Assembly: GCA_030679895.1 (NCBI GenBank)
Contig: JAUXSN010000028.1
Coordinates: 1 to 35,230 of the forward strand
DNA length: 35,230 nt
Origin: Candidatus Moraniibacteriota bacterium
GTDB lineage: Bacteria; Patescibacteriota; Minisyncoccia; Moranbacterales; UBA11712
Reading direction: 5' to 3'
The notes beneath the pieces were generated by a model that saw nothing but the letters and a program-made list of their open reading frames with translations, was not told the DNA's origin and did not search any database. Made by a program: the position numbers and the translations under genes. Of the stretch, positions 1 to 8,432 are shown piece by piece (position 1 is the first letter of the stretch; every line of letters begins with the position of its first letter).

Positions 1-1
1 G

Positions 2-679
2 ATCGGGGCGTATCAATACCTGATGTCGGCGGGAAACATTGGCAGCGCTGAAAGCGCCAAAGCCACCATTGGCTCCGCCCTCGGCGGCCTAATCCTCGGT
101 CTTTGCGCCTGGCTCATTCTCAACACCATCAACCCGGATCTTGTCAGCATGAAGGACCCTGCGGGATTGAATTGCGATGGGAGTGGTGGCGGTGGAGGTG
201 GCGGTGGAGGTGGCGGTGGTGGCGGTGGTGGCGGTGGAGGTGGCGGGACTAACCCTGATGCCGGAAAATGTGTTGAGGGCACTGGAAATTGCGCCGAAGC
301 AAACATGAGTTGCTTCGGCAGCGAGGCGAAAAATGCTTCAATTGTGTGCAACGCCGAATCGGGAGGTGTTGTCCAAGCCGGAGGTGATAAATGCGGAGGA
401 ACACCTGTTTCGTATGGGCTTATGCAAATGAATACTAGCTGTCATAATCTTGGTTTAGGTTGTGAGAGCGCCTTTACACGCACTGATACGGGAGCAAAAT
501 GTTGCATTGGATCAAACGGCTGCAGAAACTCGAATTGCCAAATATCAGATACTAGCCTGTATGAACAATGCAAGGCAAAGATGTCGGATCCGACAACCAA
601 CCTTCAGGCTGCCTGTGCGCTATGGAAAGCCGAGGGATGGAGGCCTTGGAGTGGGGCAAAAAAATGTGGTATTTCTTAA
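2..679 (+). CDS. VirB2/TrbC-like pilin fused to a lysozyme/transglycosylase-like domain (5' partial)
   Basis: The frame is open to the left edge ('IGAYQYLM' precedes the first ATG at 23), so the gene starts outside the window. The visible N-terminus is the second membrane helix of a small pilin: 'SAGN' followed by 'GLILGLCAWLILNTINPDLV', a segment I associate with VirB2/TrbC-like proteins of CPR bacteria. Next comes an uninterrupted run of 21 glycines, then a cysteine-rich domain. That domain has an SLT/lysozyme-like signature: 'NAESGG' supplies the likely catalytic Glu and 'YGLMQMN' matches the second conserved motif. More than ten cysteines in the lysozyme part suggest disulfides outside the membrane. 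Role inferred: local peptidoglycan cleavage by a surface or secretion apparatus, like a VirB1 tethered to a pilin subunit. Domain calls are by eye. The fusion itself is directly visible in one reading frame. Confidence 0.75.
   Translation: MGAYQYLMSAGNIGSAESAKATIGSALGGLILGLCAWLILNTINPDLVSMKDPAGLNCDGSGGGGGGGGGGGGGGGGGGGGGTNPDAGKCVEGTGNCAEANMSCFGSEAKNASIVCNAESGGVVQAGGDKCGGTPVSYGLMQMNTSCHNLGLGCESAFTRTDTGAKCCIGSNGCRNSNCQISDTSLYEQCKAKMSDPTTNLQAACALWKAEGWRPWSGAKKCGIS
185..247 (+). repeat. GGN-codon microsatellite encoding 21 consecutive glycines
   Basis: Twenty-one glycine codons follow one another, mostly alternating ggt/ggc/gga. They separate the pilin-like helix from the lysozyme-like domain. 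The run looks prone to slippage, so its length may vary between cells or between assemblies. The poly-proline ORF on the minus strand here is only its shadow. Confidence 0.95.
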
Positions 680-697
680 TCAAAGAAATTATACATT

Positions 698-1240
698 ATG
701 AAAAAAATACTTTATGTCGTCGTTCCGCTTATCGTTGTGACAGCCCTCCTTTTCGTCTTTCTTTTTCAGAGAAAACAAAAAGCCGAGCAATCCAATATTA
801 GTAACGATTCTTCCCTCCCTGCTTCTCTCCCTGCTCCGACTCCAGAAAGCACAGGCTTTGCTGATCCCATTACAGGACTGAAATTAACCGATGATAAAAA
901 ACTTTTAGAGGAAACTCCTTCAGGCCGGGTAAAGCTCAATAATTTCGCAAGAAATGCGGAGATAGCGGATAACGGAATCATTTATCCAATTGACAAGGAA
1001 AATTACAATATCGGCTACAATTCAACCAGCAAAGAATTTATTGTGACGCTTCTCGTAGCCAGCGATATCGAAAAGGCCAGGGCGGACGCTGAAAACGACC
1101 TGCTGGCTGTGCTGGGAATATCCAAGGAAGATGCCTGTAAAATTAACGTATATTTATATGTTTCGGCAGCGCTAACGGAAGACAAAAGCTTATCGCAAAA
1201 TCACGGCCTCAGTTTTTGCCCCGGAGGCCAATCTTTTTAA
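698..1240 (+). CDS. single-pass membrane-anchored protein of unknown function
   Basis: A 180-residue protein that I cannot assign to a named family. Residues about 4-24 ('ILYVVVPLIVVTALLFVFLF') form one transmembrane helix, followed by a Lys/Gln stop-transfer segment and a Ser/Pro-rich linker. The folded part begins near residue 50. Its C-terminal half ('ASDIEKARADAENDLLAVLG', then a Cys-containing 'EDACKINVYL' stretch, ending in 'GLSFCPGG') has two cysteines that could pair. The gene starts 18 bases after the stop of the pilin-lysozyme gene and is followed 11 bases later by the Ivy-like gene, so the three are probably cotranscribed. The outside-facing topology suggests a part or accessory of the same surface apparatus. 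That role is inferred from position only. Confidence 0.8.
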   Translation: MKKILYVVVPLIVVTALLFVFLFQRKQKAEQSNISNDSSLPASLPAPTPESTGFADPITGLKLTDDKKLLEETPSGRVKLNNFARNAEIADNGIIYPIDKENYNIGYNSTSKEFIVTLLVASDIEKARADAENDLLAVLGISKEDACKINVYLYVSAALTEDKSLSQNHGLSFCPGGQSF

Positions 1241-1251
1241 AAGCAAAAAAT

Positions 1252-1815
1252 ATGATTGCTCCGAACAAAACAATAAAAATTTTCTTCATCGCCGTCGCCG
1301 TCATCCTTTTGGCAATAGTTGTCTTTTTGATAATCGGCAGAAAGCAAAATCAAGCAACAACTGAAACAAGCACTACTTCTCCTCAAGCTGCAAACCAAAC
1401 AGTTCCCGCCCTGCCTCAATCTACCCAACCGCAAACGCCTTCCAATCAAATAGCGGTACCTGAAGGATCGTCCCCCATTGAAGAGCAAAGTTCTTATTCC
1501 TATGATATACTGGAAGGGGATCCGGAAATCTTAAGCTCCGTCCAAAGCGTGAAAAGCGATTTTACGCTCGATGATATCGGGGTTTCATTCCCTTCCGCCA
1601 CGACAAAATTGAAAAACGGAAACGATATTCTTATTTTGTCCGGTTGCCGGCCCCATGATTGCGGCGGAACGAATATTGTCATCGCTTACAACAAGGCGGA
1701 CAAAAAATCATATCTCCTGGTGGAGAAAATTGGCCCTACCGCCGGATACGTCATTGATGGCGATCCTCCGCAAGGGATAAAAAACCTGTTGATCTATTAT
1801 TTCAATCAAAAATAA
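1252..1815 (+). CDS. membrane-anchored Ivy-like lysozyme inhibitor
   Basis: About 187 residues from the ATG at 1252. The track's TTG at 1216 would overlap the previous gene by 25 bases and adds nothing. An N-terminal helix ('IFFIAVAVILLAIVVFLIIG') is followed by a Thr/Gln/Pro-rich linker and a C-terminal domain. Residues about 129-137 read 'SGCRPHDCG', followed by 'TNIVIAYNK'. E. coli Ivy (inhibitor of vertebrate lysozyme) has a CKPHDC loop that plugs the lysozyme active site, followed by a similar strand. In Ivy the His and the disulfide-bonded loop are the inhibitory element. Here the domain would sit outside the membrane, encoded two genes after a lysozyme-like protein, which suggests self-protection or restraint of that enzyme. 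The motif match is strong. The rest of the domain is diverged, so structural confirmation would be needed. Confidence 0.7.
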   Translation: MIAPNKTIKIFFIAVAVILLAIVVFLIIGRKQNQATTETSTTSPQAANQTVPALPQSTQPQTPSNQIAVPEGSSPIEEQSSYSYDILEGDPEILSSVQSVKSDFTLDDIGVSFPSATTKLKNGNDILILSGCRPHDCGGTNIVIAYNKADKKSYLLVEKIGPTAGYVIDGDPPQGIKNLLIYYFNQK

Positions 1816-1840
1816 TCCAGCTTCACTCCCGCCTGATTAT

Positions 1841-3016
1841 ATGTCAAAAAAAATATTCGCTATTTCCACGCTTTTTTTGGTGCTCGTCGTCGGGTCTATT
1901 TTTATCTATAATTTCGCTTTCAAAAAACCGGCCGCAAGCGATAAGGCAACAACCGGCAACGCCCAGGAAGGCGTGACGCCCGCCAAAACAACGGCCAAAA
2001 CTGATTCCCAGAAAGAAGACGCGAAAAACAATTCAACCATTTTCGCGGTTTCCGATGAACCTGTTTTTGGCGCCGCTTTGTCCGCCGACGGAAATTCTTT
2101 GTATTATTTTTTGAAAAGCAACGGCCAGCTTAATCAAGCCGATTTCGACGGAAAGCTTGGTAAGGTTCTTTCTACGGAACAATTCACGAATCTCAAGAAA
2201 ATAATCTGGAACAAGCCGAAAAATAAAGCCATTATCAGAACAGAGCCCGCCCCCGGAAAATCCAGGTTTCTGTATTTTGATATTTCCGGCAAAAGCGTAT
2301 TCGTTTTGAAAGAAAACCTCGACTCGGTTGCCTGGTCGAGTCTGGGGGATAAAATAATTTATAAATACTACGACCCAAAAACAAAAAAACGCACCGTGAG
2401 TACAGCCGACCCTGACGGAAAAAATTGGAGCAGCCTGACCGAATTCAACTATCAAGGGGTGGAAATCAGCCCTATCCCGGGTTCTTCCGATATTTCTTTC
2501 TGGCCCAGCCCCAACGCCTTCATTTCAACTTCCGTCAATTTGATTTCTTTTGGCGGAGGAAGCAAAAAAGAACTGCTCAAAGACCGCTACGGAGTCGACC
2601 TTCTCTGGTCGCCTGACGGAAAAATGTCAGCCTTAAGCTACACCGATCAAAAAGGAGGACATACGACTGATCTGGCTATTATGAATTCGAGCGGCGGCCA
2701 GCTTAAGACACTTGCCTTCCCGAGTTTTGTCTCCAAGTGCGCCTGGTCCGGTGATTCCCGGTTCTTGTTCTGCGCTCTTCCTGGAAACATTCCTGATTCC
2801 GCCGTTCTCCCCAATGACTGGCAGGAGAGTAAAATTTCAACCAGTGATACTTTTTGGAAAGTTGAAGTGGCTAACGGCAGAAAAGAGCGGCTTGTTGATC
2901 CGGAAAAAATCGGGGGATCCTATGACGTCCTTTCTCCTTTTTTGTCAAAAGATGAAAAAAACCTGTTCTTTGTGAACAAGGCGGACGGAAAGCTATATAA
3001 ATTAGTTTTGAACTAA
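1841..3016 (+). CDS. membrane-anchored TolB/WD40-like beta-propeller protein
   Basis: A 391-residue protein with an N-terminal membrane helix (about residues 5-27, 'FAISTLFLVLVVGSIFIYNF') and a Lys/Thr-rich linker to about residue 65. The rest shows repeated propeller blades of the TolB/PD40 kind: 'ALSADGNSLYYF', 'AWSSLGDKIIYKYYDPKTKK', 'LWSPDGKMSALSY', 'AWSGDSRFLFCALP' and 'FLSKDEKNLFFVNKADGKLY'. Such domains usually bind proteins or peptides. It follows the Ivy-like gene by 25 bases on the same strand, so it probably closes this operon. Its last 15 bases overlap the end of the convergent O-antigen ligase gene. No enzymatic residues are apparent. Confidence 0.8.
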   Translation: MSKKIFAISTLFLVLVVGSIFIYNFAFKKPAASDKATTGNAQEGVTPAKTTAKTDSQKEDAKNNSTIFAVSDEPVFGAALSADGNSLYYFLKSNGQLNQADFDGKLGKVLSTEQFTNLKKIIWNKPKNKAIIRTEPAPGKSRFLYFDISGKSVFVLKENLDSVAWSSLGDKIIYKYYDPKTKKRTVSTADPDGKNWSSLTEFNYQGVEISPIPGSSDISFWPSPNAFISTSVNLISFGGGSKKELLKDRYGVDLLWSPDGKMSALSYTDQKGGHTTDLAIMNSSGGQLKTLAFPSFVSKCAWSGDSRFLFCALPGNIPDSAVLPNDWQESKISTSDTFWKVEVANGRKERLVDPEKIGGSYDVLSPFLSKDEKNLFFVNKADGKLYKLVLN

Positions 3017-4252
3017 CGTTTTATTTTTTATCGCCAGATAGCAGTTCACTGGGATTATTGTCCAGAATAAAAACGCCATATCATTTCTCCAGTACGTTGT
3101 GTCAATCAGGCCATGGATGAGAAAATAGATTATAATGGCAAGACATAATATTCCATACAAGCGATTATTTTCAATCGCTTTTTTGTTGTCCTTAAAAAAT
3201 TGAGCTAACAATAAAACAAATCCGACCAGCCCGATAAATCCCGCTTCGAGCCAAAAAGCCAGAAACACATTATGCGGTTGGGGAACCGCCCATTCGAGAT
3301 ACGGAGGAAAATATTTCTGGTACTCCAGATATTTGTTCTGGAAATTTCCCGGCCCGATTCCGAAAAGGGGATTGTCTTTTATCATGCGGCCGGCTGACTT
3401 CCATATCATTACCCGCGAATCCAGCGACGAGCGCCCGCCAAAATTCGCCAGTCCTTCCAGCTTCTGGCTTTTCGTTTGGCCGATAATAATGGCAGCTAAA
3501 AATATCAAAATCAAGAGGCCGATTCGATGTCTGAAAGTCCTATACTTAAGCCAAAATATTACAATTAGCACTATCGCAAGCGCAAGCCATGCACCGTAAG
3601 ATTTTGTGAGATATAAATTTAATAATATAAGCAACAAGCCAGAAATTATCGCACCAACTTTCCAAAGTTCGGCTTTTTTCTTGCTCGCTAACGCTTGCAA
3701 TTTCTCAAAGCCGAACTTTTCTATCTTTATTATTCCGATCAAAAAGGGAACCGCCAAAAACATCGCCAGCTGATTCGGCGAATCATAGAAAATCCGCAGC
3801 CGTCCGTCATAAGTCAAAAACCCGGAAATCTTATAAACAGCGCCGGCCGCCGAAACCGCTGCTCCGGAAAAAAACAAAGCGAGCAAAGTTTTGCCAAGCA
3901 GGCTATCATCTTTTTTTAGAGCATCATAAAAAATAATTCCAAAAATGATCGGAAAAACAAACCAGCCCTTGAGAATTCCGAGACCGACATAATAGTTTCT
4001 ATTAGCAATTACCGACAGCGTAATCCCGATTAGAATCAGAAGGATGGGCAATAAATATTTTTTGTTGCATTTCGTGTCCAGTATTTCGTGTTTAGCAGTT
4101 TTGCTTATTAGCCACAAAAATAAAAGTATTAAAATTAATATTTCAATCAAATTTAAAGACAGCCAAACAAATTTGAACTTTACAAAATAGAAAGGCAGAA
4201 GAAATAGAATCGCTAGAACTAAGCTTTTTTGAATACGTTCTATAAAAGGCAT
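3002..4252 (-). CDS. O-antigen ligase/polymerase-like membrane protein (Wzy_C family), copy 2
   Basis: A 416-residue polytopic protein with about ten hydrophobic helices. The conserved region lies between helices in the C-terminal half: 'NPLFGIGPGNF' followed by 'PHNVFLAFWLEAGFIGLVGF', the pattern of the Wzy_C/O-antigen ligase family (WaaL, Wzy). Such proteins join or polymerise undecaprenyl-linked glycans on the outer face of the membrane. It is the last gene of the minus-strand glycan set, 19 bases after a second member of the same family. Whether it is the polymerase, a ligase to a surface acceptor or an O-glycosylation enzyme cannot be told from sequence. Confidence 0.85.
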   Translation of the reverse strand: MPFIERIQKSLVLAILFLLPFYFVKFKFVWLSLNLIEILILILLFLWLISKTAKHEILDTKCNKKYLLPILLILIGITLSVIANRNYYVGLGILKGWFVFPIIFGIIFYDALKKDDSLLGKTLLALFFSGAAVSAAGAVYKISGFLTYDGRLRIFYDSPNQLAMFLAVPFLIGIIKIEKFGFEKLQALASKKKAELWKVGAIISGLLLILLNLYLTKSYGAWLALAIVLIVIFWLKYRTFRHRIGLLILIFLAAIIIGQTKSQKLEGLANFGGRSSLDSRVMIWKSAGRMIKDNPLFGIGPGNFQNKYLEYQKYFPPYLEWAVPQPHNVFLAFWLEAGFIGLVGFVLLLAQFFKDNKKAIENNRLYGILCLAIIIYFLIHGLIDTTYWRNDMAFLFWTIIPVNCYLAIKNKTLVQN

Positions 4253-4271
4253 AGGAACTTTTTGAAAGTTT

Positions 4272-5558
4272 TTAGCTTTTAGCTTCGGCGGGGCTAACTA
4301 TTTTTTCCAAAGACAAATTAACTCCAAGCGCCAATACTATTAATAAAATCACCAGCACCTGCGGAGAATAGAGCGGCGTATCGAAAATCCCATGGACCAG
4401 AAAATATACCAGGCTTGCCGAGAGGCCAAGGCCGATGGCGGAACCGCTTCTTACGCCGCGAAAAATAGAAAGAAAAATTAAAAGCAAAAATATCAGCCCG
4501 TTAAGTATCCCTGTTTCCGCCGCGATATCAAGGAAAAGATTATGGGCATAAATTGAAGAACGCTCGCCGATTGTCGGCTCGATTTCTGCCGCGTAGTTCC
4601 CCAGCCCGACGCCGATCAGGGGATGATCTTTGATTATCTCCACCGCCTCTTCCCAATTCTTCATTCTCTCGACATTTGACCCTTCTTTCAAATTAAAGGC
4701 CGAAGCCAGCCTCTCTGAAATAGCGCCTGAATAAAATAAAAAAAGGGCTAGCGCCGCAATACTTAACGCTATCAAAATTTTTTCCAGGTATCCGGAACGG
4801 CCGATACAAATAACGATAAAAAATATCGCTCCCGCTAAAACGCCCAGATAGGCTCCCCGGGAAAAAGAAAAAAGAACCGCCAAAAGCGCCATCGCCGACC
4901 CCAAACCGGCAAGAATCCTGAATCGTCCGCCTTTTCCATAAAAAAAATATCCCAGCGCGATAAAAAAACACATACTCACAAAAAAAGAAAAACTATGGGG
5001 ATCAGGAAAAAGGCCGAAGGCTCTCATCAGAGTTTTTCCGGAAACATTGACCAGCCAGCTGGGATTGCTTTCCACCAGTTTGCCAAAGGCTTGCCCCAAA
5101 AAATAGGGGGAGAGGATTCTCGCGTATTTCAGCTCGGCGTCAAGTCCGATGACAAATTGAAGAACAAACTGAAAAATCCCCAGGAGAGCCGCCAGCGTTC
5201 CGCTTATAATTGTTATTTTCAGCGCCTTTACCCTGAATCTATTCTCACAAAAAATATCGGTCGCCACCCAAAAAAGAGGGAAAACCGACAGAAAATAAGC
5301 CAATTTTCGAAATCCTCTTCCGCTATCCTCGCCGAGAATCACCGAAAGAATCAAAAAAAATAAAAACGCGGCCGAAAGCCACATTTCGGGTTTATTCAAC
5401 ATCCAGACTTTTTTCTTTGCCAAGCTTCTCACCAGCCACAGCAAAAAAATAATCGGAATTAAGATCCGGGTTACCGCCAAATCAGCGTTGTCGCCCGGAT
5501 TAAGAGCGAATTGGAAAGGCAGGATGAGAATTAGCCCGAGAAATAAGTATTCGATCAT
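4272..5558 (-). CDS. O-antigen ligase/polymerase-like membrane protein (Wzy_C family), copy 1
   Basis: A 428-residue polytopic protein, the same family as its downstream neighbour but clearly different in sequence. The signature region reads 'DHPLIGVGLGNY', then 'AHNLFLDIAAETGILNGLIF', with the conserved Gly-rich loop and the His-Asn pair. The ATG overlaps the stop of the upstream glycosyltransferase gene by 4 bases (ATGA), so translation of the two is probably coupled. With the flippase and the GT2 enzyme it makes a minimal Wzx/Wzy-type surface polysaccharide set. Confidence 0.87.
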   Translation of the reverse strand: MIEYLFLGLILILPFQFALNPGDNADLAVTRILIPIIFLLWLVRSLAKKKVWMLNKPEMWLSAAFLFFLILSVILGEDSGRGFRKLAYFLSVFPLFWVATDIFCENRFRVKALKITIISGTLAALLGIFQFVLQFVIGLDAELKYARILSPYFLGQAFGKLVESNPSWLVNVSGKTLMRAFGLFPDPHSFSFFVSMCFFIALGYFFYGKGGRFRILAGLGSAMALLAVLFSFSRGAYLGVLAGAIFFIVICIGRSGYLEKILIALSIAALALFLFYSGAISERLASAFNLKEGSNVERMKNWEEAVEIIKDHPLIGVGLGNYAAEIEPTIGERSSIYAHNLFLDIAAETGILNGLIFLLLIFLSIFRGVRSGSAIGLGLSASLVYFLVHGIFDTPLYSPQVLVILLIVLALGVNLSLEKIVSPAEAKS

Positions 5559-6367
5559 CGCTTATTAAGATATACGTTCCTGATATATATGGGAAGCCGC
5601 AGCATCTTCACCAGCCTCGCCTGCCAAGGGCCGAAATTTTTCTTAAGGTAATAGTTTTGGGAAGCGTAATAATATCTTTTTTTGTCCCGCTGGCTTGAAA
5701 AACTTTTGCCGCTCCGGTGAAAAACTTTTGCCGCCGGGTCAACGGCTATTTTCCAGCCCTTCTTTTTTGCCTGAAGGCAAAGATCAACGTCTTCAAAATA
5801 CATAAAATATCCTTCGTCAAATCCTCCGAGATCCGAAAAGAGATTTTTTCTGATTATCATCGCGCCGCCGCTTATCCAATCAGCTTCAAATATCCCGCCT
5901 TCCCCAAGGAAAAATTTCTTATTAAATAATTTGGATTTTATGATGGAAAACGGAGTTTTTTTGAATCCCCAGCATTCTTCTTGAAAATGTTCCCGGCAAT
6001 TTACAAGAATGGGCCCCGCAATGCCGAATTTTCCGTCCGCCTCAAGAACATTCAGTATTTTTTCCAGGGATTCAGTCGTGATTTTCGTATCCGGGTTCAG
6101 GAATAAAATATATTCCCCGCGCGCCTCGCGAGAGCCCCTGTTGTGAGCTCTCCCAAAGCCGATATTTTTGTTTATTTCAATAATCTTGAATCTGCCCGCC
6201 GCTTGCGGCAGAGCGCTTAAAAAATAGCCGACTGGATCGGCGTCATTGTTTATAATAATAATCTCCGTAACGTCCTGATTTTTTTTCAGGAAAGAACCGA
6301 GGGAGTCAAGGCACTCCCGTAAACAGTCGCGGCTGTTATAATTCACGATTTGAATGGTAAGCTTCAT
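5555..6367 (-). CDS. GT2 family glycosyltransferase, rhamnosyltransferase-like
   Basis: A 270-residue GT-A fold enzyme. It begins 'MKLTIQIVNYNSRDCLRECL', the usual GT2 nucleotide-binding strand. The metal/nucleotide motif is 'LFLNPDTKI' and the acceptor-side motif is 'ISGGAMIIRK' followed by 'YFEDVDLCLQAKKKGW', as in WbbL-type rhamnosyltransferases. It would transfer a sugar from a nucleotide donor onto a lipid-linked glycan on the cytoplasmic face. It starts 51 bases after the flippase gene ends and overlaps the following gene by 4 bases. The donor sugar cannot be deduced. The catalytic machinery looks complete. Confidence 0.9.
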   Translation of the reverse strand: MKLTIQIVNYNSRDCLRECLDSLGSFLKKNQDVTEIIIINNDADPVGYFLSALPQAAGRFKIIEINKNIGFGRAHNRGSREARGEYILFLNPDTKITTESLEKILNVLEADGKFGIAGPILVNCREHFQEECWGFKKTPFSIIKSKLFNKKFFLGEGGIFEADWISGGAMIIRKNLFSDLGGFDEGYFMYFEDVDLCLQAKKKGWKIAVDPAAKVFHRSGKSFSSQRDKKRYYYASQNYYLKKNFGPWQARLVKMLRLPIYIRNVYLNKR

Positions 6368-6418
6368 CCAGTTGATAACTCAAGAATTTGAAATCTTGGC
6401 TGCGAACGAATATTCTTT

Positions 6419-7870
6419 TTATACTACCGGCTCGTACTCGCGGACTTCTTCGCCCTTTTTGCTGACCAGACTCAAAAGTTCTCCCGTAGTAACCACCCGG
6501 AATACCCAAAGGAGAATAAAATAGACCAGACCGCTCGAAAAAGCCAGCGCAAAAAAATTGAAGCCGGAAAACAAGAATAGAAACGCCGCCATAGCTGCGC
6601 CGGAGGCCAGGATTGCCGGACTTTTTTGGAAAGATGGGACATACTTCAGCTTTTTCCAGCACAGGATGCCCGTAAGCATCACTACCAAAAATTCGGTCAG
6701 CGATGAAGTGACTGCCGCGCCCAGATATGAAAAGCGGGGAATAAGAACCAGATTTAGCGAAACATTAAAAACGGCGCAGAGAAACAAAATCTTCATCATC
6801 TTCTTTTGAAGGTTTCCGGCAATTATCACGTTGGTGAAAAAATTTCCGAAAAATATAAAGGCTACGGCAAAAGACAGGATTTTTAGAACAACGGCTGCCT
6901 CGGAAAACGCGGCTCCGCCGATAAGATTTATTATGTCCTTGGCCAAAAACAAAATCCCGATCACGAGCGGCACAACGAGGATCAAAAATACCTTGAAAGT
7001 CTTATCCGCCACCTGCAGAAATTTGTTTTGATCGTGAAAAATATAGCGGGACATTATTGGCATAATAAGACCGACAAGCATCGCCGGAAAAAAAGAAATA
7101 TTTTCCAAAACTTTGTAGGCGGCGTTATAAATTCCGACTTCGGCGTTGGTTTTCATAATTGAAAGAAGGATGGTGTCGAGCTTGAAATAGGCGAACGTGA
7201 TGACGGCCGATATGCCAACCGGATACGACTGCGCCAGAAATTTTTTCCAGACTTTCCAGTTGAATTTGAGAGAAAAAGCCAGATACTTTCGGGACCAGGC
7301 GAATATCACCAGAAAGCTCACCAGCATATTGACAAAAAGCGTTCCCACGATGGCCAGAAAACCGATATTTTTTCTTACAACCAGGATAATAATAACTACC
7401 TGAAAAATTCTTCCAACCAGCTCGCCGATGGCTACCTTGTCCATAGCCAATCTTTTTTGAAAAAGTCCGATTAAGACCGAATAGCTTGAAGAAAAGACAT
7501 AAGCCGCCGCGGCAATCATGATTCCGGATTTAACCGCGGATGAATAAGGAAAAAGAATGACAAAAAGAGGCGCCAGAAGAGCAATCACCACCGAAAAAAG
7601 GAGCCGCATAGAAAAAACATTTCCCAGAATTTCCAACTCATTGCTTTCCGGACGGGAAATTTCCCGGGTAGAGATCGAGTAAAGGCCCAGATCCGCCAGG
7701 GCGGAAAAAAAAGCAAAAAAAGCCAGAACGGTTGAATAATCGCCAAAACCCTCTTTTCCCAAATAGCGGGTGATGAAACTGATCCCGATCAAAGCTAAAA
7801 CGGTTCCAGTGATCTTGGCCGCTGACGATATTACAACGTTATAAGCGATGCGGCGAGGAAGAGAAGACAT
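6419..7870 (-). CDS. polysaccharide flippase (Wzx/MOP superfamily)
   Basis: A 483-residue membrane protein with roughly 12-14 helices across its length. The N-terminus 'ITRYLGKEGFGDYSTVLAF' and the downstream 'STREISRP' are typical of the polysaccharide biosynthesis/RfbX branch of the MOP exporters, which flip undecaprenyl-linked oligosaccharides across the membrane. It is the first gene of the minus-strand glycan operon and is separated from the upstream jag gene by 42 bases carrying a hairpin. No truncation or frameshift is visible. Confidence 0.92.
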   Translation of the reverse strand: MSSLPRRIAYNVVISSAAKITGTVLALIGISFITRYLGKEGFGDYSTVLAFFAFFSALADLGLYSISTREISRPESNELEILGNVFSMRLLFSVVIALLAPLFVILFPYSSAVKSGIMIAAAAYVFSSSYSVLIGLFQKRLAMDKVAIGELVGRIFQVVIIILVVRKNIGFLAIVGTLFVNMLVSFLVIFAWSRKYLAFSLKFNWKVWKKFLAQSYPVGISAVITFAYFKLDTILLSIMKTNAEVGIYNAAYKVLENISFFPAMLVGLIMPIMSRYIFHDQNKFLQVADKTFKVFLILVVPLVIGILFLAKDIINLIGGAAFSEAAVVLKILSFAVAFIFFGNFFTNVIIAGNLQKKMMKILFLCAVFNVSLNLVLIPRFSYLGAAVTSSLTEFLVVMLTGILCWKKLKYVPSFQKSPAILASGAAMAAFLFLFSGFNFFALAFSSGLVYFILLWVFRVVTTGELLSLVSKKGEEVREYEPVV

Positions 7871-7889
7871 TAAATTAATTTCAATTTCT

Positions 7890-7913
7890 AATCTGACTGC
7901 AGGCAGGCAGATT
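7890..7913. terminator. hairpin just after the jag stop codon
   Basis: AATCTGACTGC, then a 2-base AG loop, then GCAGGCAGATT, pairing over 11 positions with one mismatch. It lies between jag and the flippase gene, both on the minus strand. There is no clear T-run on the minus-strand side, so it may act as a weak terminator or an mRNA-stabilising end. Its outer sequence (AATCTGCCT on the minus strand) resembles the bidirectional terminator near 13034. Confidence 0.45.
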
Positions 7914-8419
7914 TATAAAGTTTCTGAAGTATTTTCTTGTTCGATATTTTCCACCGGCCGTATAACAACTTTTCTTTCCTCTCCTTCCCCGATGCTTTCT
8001 GTTCTGATTTGATTGTTTCCGGAGAGAGCCAAATGTACCACTCGTCTTTCGTAGGCATTCATGGGACGCAAAACAACGGGCCTTTTTTCAACAACGGCCT
8101 GCCGAGCCAAGTTTTGGGCCAAATCTTCCAAGGAACCTATTTTCTGTTTGAGATAATCATTGACATCTATTGAAAAGCGCATTTTTTCTTCAGTTTTTTT
8201 TCTTGCTATGGCCCGTAAAATATGCTGAAGAGACCGAAGATTTGCCCCATATTGTCCGATCAGAAGATCCGAATCTTTTGTTTCAATATTAAAAATAAGA
8301 TTTTCTCCGTCAGATCCCGTTTCTTCGCGAACGCCAAGGATAAAATCATCGAAACTCATCTTCTTAAGAGTTTCGTCTATCAAACCTTTAATCATCTCCG
8401 TGTTTTCTGGTTTAGTCAT
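7913..8419 (-). CDS. jag: Jag/KhpB-like RNA-binding protein (KH and R3H domains)
   Basis: 168 residues. The middle part ('FNIETKDSDLLIGQYGANLRSLQHILRAI') is the KH-II domain characteristic of Jag/SpoIIIJ-associated proteins. The C-terminus ('MNAYERRVVHLALSGNNQIR', then 'SIGEGEERKVVIRP') is an R3H single-stranded nucleic acid-binding domain. The N-terminal Jag_N domain of longer homologs is absent or very short. It lies 13 bases downstream of yidC, the standard yidC-jag arrangement. KhpB proteins of Gram-positive bacteria bind small RNAs and affect cell elongation and division. A similar role here is inferred. Confidence 0.93.
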   Translation of the reverse strand: MTKPENTEMIKGLIDETLKKMSFDDFILGVREETGSDGENLIFNIETKDSDLLIGQYGANLRSLQHILRAIARKKTEEKMRFSIDVNDYLKQKIGSLEDLAQNLARQAVVEKRPVVLRPMNAYERRVVHLALSGNNQIRTESIGEGEERKVVIRPVENIEQENTSETL

Positions 8420-8432
8420 AACTATATGATGG

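Noticed and set aside
185-247. Possible CRISPR or tandem-repeat array
   Set aside because: It is a simple GGN microsatellite in a coding frame with no spacers.
13-351. Poly-proline ORF on the minus strand
   Set aside because: It is the antisense shadow of the glycine codon run in the pilin-lysozyme gene.
1216-1251. Upstream TTG start for the Ivy-like protein
   Set aside because: It would overlap the previous gene and adds a basic, non-conserved stretch. The ATG at 1252 sits just before the membrane helix.
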